Both the position numbers and the translations under genes were made by a program. From positions 1 to 64,000 of the forward strand of contig NZ_CADDTS010000042.1 in assembly GCF_902753875.1 (NCBI RefSeq): 64,000 nucleotides of DNA, given 5' to 3'. This DNA comes from Acinetobacter bouvetii (GTDB lineage Bacteria > Pseudomonadota > Gammaproteobacteria > Pseudomonadales > Moraxellaceae). Positions within the stretch are counted from its first letter, which is position 1, and every line of letters starts with the position of its first letter. Below the pieces are notes generated by a model. That model had not been told where the DNA came from. It made no database searches and saw only the letters and a program-made list of their open reading frames with translations. This document shows, one piece after another, positions 59,584 through 64,000 of the stretch.

Positions 59584-59973
59584 TTATTGAGCTTTATTGC
59601 GAATAATAATAGGACAGTTTTTAAATTTTGCTGCCTGAACCACCGCCTCCTGCTCACCTAATAAACGTGATAATTCAGTTTTTTTAGTATTGGAAGATTG
59701 TCCCATATTCACCGAAACGCTTGGACCAATGCCCCAACCACCATGACTGCCCCAACCGCCACCGACACCAAGACCCACACCGACACCGGTGCTTTTAGGG
59801 ACTTGGACACCATTGTCGATATATTGCTGAATACGGTTATATTCACTTTGTAATTGCTGGCAGTTTAAAGCCTGATATTGCGTTGGAGATACATAGCTCG
59901 GTTTCACTGTGGTCGCACATGCGCCTAATAAAACCGTACTGCCCAATAACAGACCTAGATAAATCGTTTTCAT
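59584..59973 (-). CDS. Hypothetical lipoprotein with Gly-rich segment
   Basis: A 129-residue protein with a lipobox LGAC and a Gly/Trp-rich run in the middle (GVGVGLGVGGGWG and SHGGWGIGPS). The conserved NCQQLQSEYNRI segment before it resembles small cell-envelope lipoproteins. Its gene starts 15 bases after the ParA gene on the same strand and may be cotranscribed. Function unknown. Confidence 0.72.
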   Translation of the reverse strand: MKTIYLGLLLGSTVLLGACATTVKPSYVSPTQYQALNCQQLQSEYNRIQQYIDNGVQVPKSTGVGVGLGVGGGWGSHGGWGIGPSVSVNMGQSSNTKKTELSRLLGEQEAVVQAAKFKNCPIIIRNKAQ

Positions 59974-59988
59974 CAGAAATCTCGATTC

Positions 59989-60825
59989 TTATTGATGTTC
60001 AATTTCATTGAACAACGATTGATAGGCTTGCGTCAATTTATGATCTGTCGCCAAATGAATCAAAGGTTGATTTTTAAGATGTGATTCTTTCATTAAAATA
60101 GAGGGCGGCAACATGCTGTCTAGCACAGGCAAGCTTTCATCTTTCAACTGTTGCACCACTTCACGTGGCAATTTGGCTTGTGCCTGAAACTGATTAACCA
60201 CAATCCCTTCAATTTCCAGACGATCGTTATGATCATCCTGAGTCTCAATGACATTTTCAATCAGGGTTTGCAAGGCACGTTTGGAAAATACGTCGCAATC
60301 GAAAGGAATCAGCACCCGATCTGCCGCAATTAGCGCAGATAAGGTAAAGAAATTAAAGGCTGGTGGGGTATCAATATAGACACGGTCATATTGTCCACTC
60401 AATTGCTGTAAGGCATCGCGCAATTTATAAATCTTATGTTTAGATTCTAAGGCATGTGCCATTGCCCCCAAAGTTGGACTGGCAGGCAGCACATCCAGAT
60501 TTTTAAATGGCGATTGATGCACATAGCTTTCCAGACCTTTTGAACGGTTCTTTAAAATCGAACCAATGGCATTGCCTAAAAGCCCCTTGCTTTGTCCAGC
60601 ATTTAAGATTTCTTCAAAATAATTTTCAATGTTTGGCTCCAATGCCGGCTTGTCCACCGTATAAGTCGCATCATCCCCTAACAGGTATTGACTCGAATTG
60701 GCTTGCGGATCGAGATCGATCAATAAGGTTTTTAAACCCTGATGGGCACTGATCGCTGCCAAATTTACGGTAATACTGGATTTACCGACCCCACCTTTTT
60801 GATTAAAAACCACACGTGTCAGCAT
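59989..60825 (-). CDS. ParA family ATPase (orphan)
   Basis: A 278-residue deviant-Walker ATPase. The motif KGGVGKSSITVNLA (about 10-23), then DLDPQANSS, and IDTPPAFNFFTL match ParA/Soj proteins. No ParB or parS-like repeats lie beside it, unlike the usual parAB pair. It may position another cargo. It sits between a lipoprotein gene and a SirB2-like gene, all on the minus strand. Confidence 0.88.
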   Translation of the reverse strand: MLTRVVFNQKGGVGKSSITVNLAAISAHQGLKTLLIDLDPQANSSQYLLGDDATYTVDKPALEPNIENYFEEILNAGQSKGLLGNAIGSILKNRSKGLESYVHQSPFKNLDVLPASPTLGAMAHALESKHKIYKLRDALQQLSGQYDRVYIDTPPAFNFFTLSALIAADRVLIPFDCDVFSKRALQTLIENVIETQDDHNDRLEIEGIVVNQFQAQAKLPREVVQQLKDESLPVLDSMLPPSILMKESHLKNQPLIHLATDHKLTQAYQSLFNEIEHQ

Positions 60826-60907
60826 TGGAGCCCCCTATAGTTTATATTTATCTGTTGCTTGCAGTTTAACCTACAGGCATTGTTTCAAAAATAATTATGT
60901 CTAACAA

Positions 60908-61300
60908 TTAACCGAAATTTGGCTTAATCAGCACCAGACCTATAATCGCCACCAATGCGACTACAGCAATCGTGAAACCGGCACGACGTTGTACCAATAA
61001 AATGCGGTCATCTTTTTTATACGCTTTAAGTAAAGATGAAAATAACACCAAAAACAAAATCACTTTGGCATAAAACCACGGTTGTACGGCAAAGTTTTTG
61101 ATCACTAATGAGGTCAGACCGGTCAGAATGATGAGCGTCATGGCCAGATGCTGCCCTGCCACAAAAAGCTTGCGTGCCACCGGATTCGGCTGATTGCCCT
61201 GCACCCCGATAAACAAAGTAAACCCGCGTGCAATGACCACTGCAATGAGTAGGGTCACACTGATCATATGCACAATTTTCACCGTCAACTGCAAATCCAT
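60908..61300 (-). CDS. SirB2-like membrane protein
   Basis: A 130-residue protein with four membrane segments, the DUF/SirB2 layout (MISVTLLIAVVIARGFTLFIGVQ; AGQHLAMTLIILTGLTSL; WFYAKVILFLVLF). SirB2 family proteins have no firmly established function. It lies 12 bases after bolA on the same strand and is likely cotranscribed. Confidence 0.78.
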   Translation of the reverse strand: MDLQLTVKIVHMISVTLLIAVVIARGFTLFIGVQGNQPNPVARKLFVAGQHLAMTLIILTGLTSLVIKNFAVQPWFYAKVILFLVLFSSLLKAYKKDDRILLVQRRAGFTIAVVALVAIIGLVLIKPNFG

Positions 61301-61312
61301 TATTTCAATTCC

Positions 61313-61624
61313 TTATTCAGATTTTGGCGCATGTGCACATTCAGGACTAGGCGTCTCTTGGCCTTGCCATTCTGAAGGAACAAAAGCATGAATAGCCAGT
61401 GCATGAATACGGCCAGGTGCAAGCAAATCACCCGCAGCGGCATAGATTTTTTGATGGCGTTGTACTAAACGTAAGCCTTCAAATGCTTCACTGACCACAA
61501 TCACTTTAAAATGTGATTCTTTGCCAGGGAAATATCCCCCATGGCCCGCTGACTCATTTACCACCTCTAAATGTTGTGGTGATAAATCTTGAAGTCGCTG
61601 AATCAATTGTTGTTCTAAATTCAT
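61313..61624 (-). CDS. bolA: BolA family protein
   Basis: A 103-residue protein with the class II KH-like BolA fold and the signature HGGYFPGKESHFKVIVVS, then LRLVQRHQKIYAAAGDLL and IHALAIHAFVPSEW. ATG 61624 is preceded by GGGAGAG. BolA works with monothiol glutaredoxin in iron-sulfur and stress responses. A longer in-frame start at 61744 is not supported. The SirB2-like gene follows. Confidence 0.92.
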   Translation of the reverse strand: MNLEQQLIQRLQDLSPQHLEVVNESAGHGGYFPGKESHFKVIVVSEAFEGLRLVQRHQKIYAAAGDLLAPGRIHALAIHAFVPSEWQGQETPSPECAHAPKSE

Positions 61625-61865
61625 GAAGACTCTCCCAATCCAAATTAACAGTTTCTCTGACCTCAGTATAACGTGTTCCGATTCAATCTTTTGTGCATAT
61701 GCTATAAATCCTTGATTGGATTCCACAGCATTTTTTCTTTTCAAAGATCAATCTTGTTTACAAAAGCGTCACTTTGGCTAAAAATGCTTTTATTTTATGC
61801 AATCGATACAAGTTTTTTCACAAAGTTATTGACCCTATTTTTGCATACTGTATTATACACGGCAT

Positions 61866-61938
61866 GCGGGAATAGCTCAGTTGGTAGAGCATAACCTTGC
61901 CAAGGTTGGGGTCGGGAGTTCGAGTCTCCTTTCCCGCT
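61866..61938 (+). tRNA. tRNA-Gly (GCC), first copy
   Basis: A complete cloverleaf: acceptor GCGGGAA/TTCCCGC, D-arm GCTC/GAGC, anticodon GCC at 61899-61901, T-loop TTCGAGT. The sequence is identical to the second copy over the 73 bases, but no CCA is encoded; TCAAAA follows instead. Confidence 0.97.
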
Positions 61939-61986
61939 CAAAATTTTTTCATTTAGTTTTTTCACTTAAAAAACTTTATAGACTCC

Positions 61987-62062
61987 GCGGGAATAGCTCA
62001 GTTGGTAGAGCATAACCTTGCCAAGGTTGGGGTCGGGAGTTCGAGTCTCCTTTCCCGCTCCA
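61987..62062 (+). tRNA. tRNA-Gly (GCC), second copy, CCA encoded
   Basis: Identical to the first copy over 73 bases, with anticodon GCC at 62020-62022, and followed by an encoded CCA. It lies 48 bases after the first copy, so the two are probably cotranscribed. The tyrosine integrase gene starts about 900 bases downstream, so the 3' end of this tRNA is the likely integration site. Confidence 0.97.
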
Positions 62063-62067
62063 GATTC

Positions 62068-62100
62068 AAAAAGCCCTCATCGAAAGATGGGGGCTTTTTT
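62068..62100 (+). terminator. Terminator after the tRNA pair
   Basis: A 14-base imperfect stem (AAAAAGCCCTCATC / GATGGGGGCTTTTT, loop GAAA) with a T run, six bases after the second tRNA. Confidence 0.9.
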
Positions 62101-62187
62101 ATTGTTGATTTTATTATATTTTTTGAAAATTCCCCTGTCTTTGTTAGTCTATTCAATAAAAAAATATTCTTAAGATAATTTGTATTT

Positions 62188-62387
62188 TGTGACCAAGATG
62201 TGACCATAGCGTGCCCACGACAATAAAAATGGTCTCAATTGACCTTAAATGCCCTCAATCGATCACCACTTTCAGAGCCTTTTTTGAAGGCAAAAAAGCA
62301 ACCTGTTCTCTTCCAAACAATGTACTTTTTACCAAATGATCAAGGATTTGTGACCATTTCACTTTTTGATGTGACCATTTGTGACCA
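62188..62387 (+). repeat. Five phased TGTGACCA direct repeats, probable integrase arm sites
   Basis: TGTGACCA occurs at 62188, 62199, 62349, 62370 and 62380, all in the same direction. Neighbouring starts are 11, 150, 21 and 10 bases apart, near multiples of a DNA turn. They lie between the tRNA-Gly and the integrase of the element, where arm-type sites of a tyrosine integrase or its accessory factor are expected. The remaining bases of 62101-62389 show no gene. Confidence 0.6.
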
Positions 62388-62389
62388 AA

Positions 62390-62617
62390 CTAGTCTTTAT
62401 CATTTTGATTATTATCATTTTTTTTGAAAATCAATAAATCACCTACTTCCACATCTAATGCAATACAAATTTTATCAATTGTCTCAAAATCAATCCGTAC
62501 AGATTCATCATTATAAAGTTTATGTAAAGTAGATTTATTAATTCCAGTACTTCTCACCAAATCAGCAACCTTAAGTTTCCTTTCTGCTAATAGAACTGCC
62601 AAGTTTGAAATAATCAT
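62390..62617 (-). CDS. XRE family helix-turn-helix regulator
   Basis: A 75-residue Cro/CI-type protein: LAVLLAERKLKVADLVRSTGINKSTLHKLYNDESVRIDFETIDKICIALDVEVGDLL covers the helix-turn-helix and is nearly the whole protein. It is divergent from the excisionase-like gene, with a 10-base inverted repeat in the gap. Presumably it controls the integrase/excisionase region of the element. Confidence 0.85.
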   Translation of the reverse strand: MIISNLAVLLAERKLKVADLVRSTGINKSTLHKLYNDESVRIDFETIDKICIALDVEVGDLLIFKKNDNNQNDKD

Positions 62618-62652
62618 AAAATTTCCCAGTTAAATCATAAAAAGTACTTGCA

Positions 62653-62699
62653 AAGACATAAAAATATGATAATTTATGTCTTAGGAATAATTTTTCCTA
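62653..62699. promoter_or_regulatory. Operator-like inverted repeats between XRE and excisionase genes
   Basis: A 10-base perfect repeat (AAGACATAAA / TTTATGTCTT, 62653-62682) overlaps a second one (TAGGAA / TTCCTA, 62682-62699). Both lie between the divergent XRE and excisionase-like genes. They are good candidates for binding by the XRE protein. Confidence 0.55.
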
Positions 62700-62729
62700 G
62701 TTACCTAGTAAAAAATATGAGGCTCTATT

Positions 62730-62939
62730 ATGTCATATACCTATCTCACAGCCCAGCAACTGGCTGAAAAAATCCAGTACGACGCTCGTACTATTCGTAA
62801 CCAAATGAAGGACAGCATCTTCATTGAAGGGGTTCACTACATCCGTCCTTTTGGTGGTCGCAAGATTCTTTTTGTTTGGGAACGCATTGAAACAGAAATG
62901 CTTAAATTCACTGGTTTAAGCATGGATGCTCTGCAATAA
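62730..62939 (+). CDS. AlpA/excisionase-like DNA-binding protein
   Basis: A 69-residue protein with an AlpA/Xis-like winged helix (YLTAQQLAEKIQYDARTIRNQMKDSIFIEGVHYIRPFGGRKILFVWERIE). It is followed after 19 bases by the integrase gene, on the same strand, with a GGGAGG ribosome site between them. Most likely the directionality factor of the element; other small winged-helix roles are possible. Confidence 0.72.
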   Translation: MSYTYLTAQQLAEKIQYDARTIRNQMKDSIFIEGVHYIRPFGGRKILFVWERIETEMLKFTGLSMDALQ

Positions 62940-62958
62940 AGCTTGGGAGGTTTAATTG

Positions 62959-64000
62959 ATGGCTACCATCCGGGAACGAAGTGGCAAACTGATTGCCGAT
63001 TTTCGCTACATGGGCATCCGTTGCAGAGAAACAACCAATCTTGAAGACAATGCCTATAACCGTCGCATTTTAAAAAAACGTCTCGAACAGCTTGAGGCAG
63101 AAATCACACTGGGAACTTTTGAATACGAAAAGTACTTTCCCAAAAGTAAACGTGTCGATGAATTTAAGGAAAAAAGAAGTCAACAAATCGCTGTACAAAC
63201 CAAGGTTCCTCTTTTTAAAGAGTTTACTGCGCTGTGGTTTAAGCAGAAACAGGTTGAATGGAGAACATCCTATCAACACAAGGTTTCAATTATTATTAAA
63301 AATTATTTGATTCCTGCTTTTGGTAATCAGGTTCTCTCAAAAATCAAGAAGTCAGACTTGCTGAACTTCCGTGCATCCCTCGCCAAAGTGACTCACGGAA
63401 AAGATCAGACAAGCCTGAAAGCATCGCGGATTAATCAAATCATGACGCCTTTACGTATGATACTCAATGATGCAGCTGAACGATACGACTTTGAATCGCC
63501 TTATAAAAATATTAACAATCTGAAGGAAAGCAAGATTGAAGTCACACCTTTTTCTCTGGAAGAGGTGCATAAAATTCTTAGCACGGTGCGTGAAGACTTC
63601 CGCCCCTATTACACCATTCGCTTTTTTACGGGTATGCGTACCAGTGAAATCGATGGTCTGCAATGGAAAAATATCGACTTACAGCGTCGTGAAATCCATA
63701 TCAGAGAAGCGTTAGTGAATGGTGTTCTTGGTGGAACCAAAACTTATGGCTCTGACCGCACGATCCAGATGAATGACCGGGTTTACCAAGCTTTTCTGCA
63801 ACAGAAAAGCTTAAATAATGGTAAATCAGAGTTTGTATTCTGTAATCGTGACGGTGGACCTCTCGATTATCGTCTGGTGAATAAACGTGTCTGGCATCCG
63901 ATCTTGCGATTTCTAGGATTAAAGCCTAGAAGAGCCTATCAAACACGTCATACCGCAGCAACGCTCTGGCTGTCGGCAGGAGAAAATCCTGAATGGATCG
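62959..64000 (+). CDS. Tyrosine integrase of an integrative element (partial)
   Basis: A protein starting MATIRERSGKLIADFRYMG and open to the window edge (347 codons seen). It has an N-terminal arm-binding part, a core-binding SAM-like domain (FKEFTALWFKQKQ) and the catalytic domain with the first Arg in TGMRTSEIDGLQW and the TRHTAATLWLSAGENPEWI box; the final Tyr lies beyond the edge. GGGAGG is eight bases upstream. It belongs to the element inserted at tRNA-Gly. Confidence 0.9.
   Translation, partial: MATIRERSGKLIADFRYMGIRCRETTNLEDNAYNRRILKKRLEQLEAEITLGTFEYEKYFPKSKRVDEFKEKRSQQIAVQTKVPLFKEFTALWFKQKQVEWRTSYQHKVSIIIKNYLIPAFGNQVLSKIKKSDLLNFRASLAKVTHGKDQTSLKASRINQIMTPLRMILNDAAERYDFESPYKNINNLKESKIEVTPFSLEEVHKILSTVREDFRPYYTIRFFTGMRTSEIDGLQWKNIDLQRREIHIREALVNGVLGGTKTYGSDRTIQMNDRVYQAFLQQKSLNNGKSEFVFCNRDGGPLDYRLVNKRVWHPILRFLGLKPRRAYQTRHTAATLWLSAGENPEWI

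Noticed and set aside
61866..62062. Second tRNA-Gly as an att-site duplication caused by integration
   Set aside because: Both copies are complete over 73 bases, whereas integration usually duplicates only the 3' part, so a native tandem pair is more likely, though not proven.
62239..62427. 62-residue plus-strand frame in the attachment region
   Set aside because: It overlaps the repeats and the end of the XRE gene and has no ribosome site or homology signal.

Overview
The window looks like a chromosomal segment of an Acinetobacter species. The grounds are moderately AT-rich DNA, the 5' end of a 16S rRNA gene at the left edge, a complete atpIBEFHAGDC operon, an OprC-type copper receptor, a divergent znuA / zur-znuCB locus, a phoBR pair, guaA, and a long DUF2345-type VgrG with an AT-rich effector behind it. 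All identifications come from reading the sequence and protein motifs; no database search was run.

Layout. 1-9.2 kb: rrn promoter and 16S start (minus strand), a TetR/MpaB-like oxygenase pair with a clear operator (the oxygenase is split by a frameshift in an A8 run), a copper module (oprC and a His-rich DUF2946 protein), def, a LysM protein, dprA and tsaC. 9.2-16.3 kb: an EamA transporter, two related lipoproteins flanking a glutathione peroxidase and an RcnB-like protein, adhP, a pirin, a small P-loop kinase-like protein and a hypothetical. 16.3-19.4 kb: a Sir2-HerA antiviral gene pair wedged between a frameshifted relic of a P-loop kinase gene and the atp terminator. 19.4-26.7 kb: the ATP synthase operon with its promoter. 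26.8-32.4 kb: the zinc uptake locus with a palindromic Zur box, a LysE transporter and a DyP peroxidase. 32.4-39.2 kb: an orphan type VI secretion module of VgrG, a LysM-transglycosylase-M23 effector and a candidate exported immunity protein.

39.4-46.9 kb: an aminotransferase, a MATE pump, a flavin monooxygenase, an ABC ATPase and TOBE protein without permease, and a decayed sigma-54 activator; this looks like a sulfur-scavenging locus that is falling apart. An SDR/TetR divergent pair with an operator-like palindrome over a strong promoter follows. 48-54 kb: phoB-phoR with a Pho box, GST, OsmC, pirin and a diguanylate cyclase. 54-55 kb: a lipoprotein gene bracketed by IS-like inverted repeats, then a run of four hairpins with conserved spacers just 3' of guaA. 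56.9-61.7 kb: an OB-fold stress protein, DoxX, DedA, LysE, a lipoprotein, an orphan ParA, a SirB2-like protein and BolA. 61.9-64 kb: two tandem tRNA-Gly(GCC) genes followed by the left end of an integrative element (five phased TGTGACCA repeats, an XRE regulator, an AlpA/excisionase-like protein and a tyrosine integrase cut by the window edge).

The accessory parts most worth study are the Sir2-HerA island with its flanking relic, the VgrG effector-immunity module, the IR-flanked lipoprotein cassette, the guaA hairpin array and the tRNA-Gly integrative element end.
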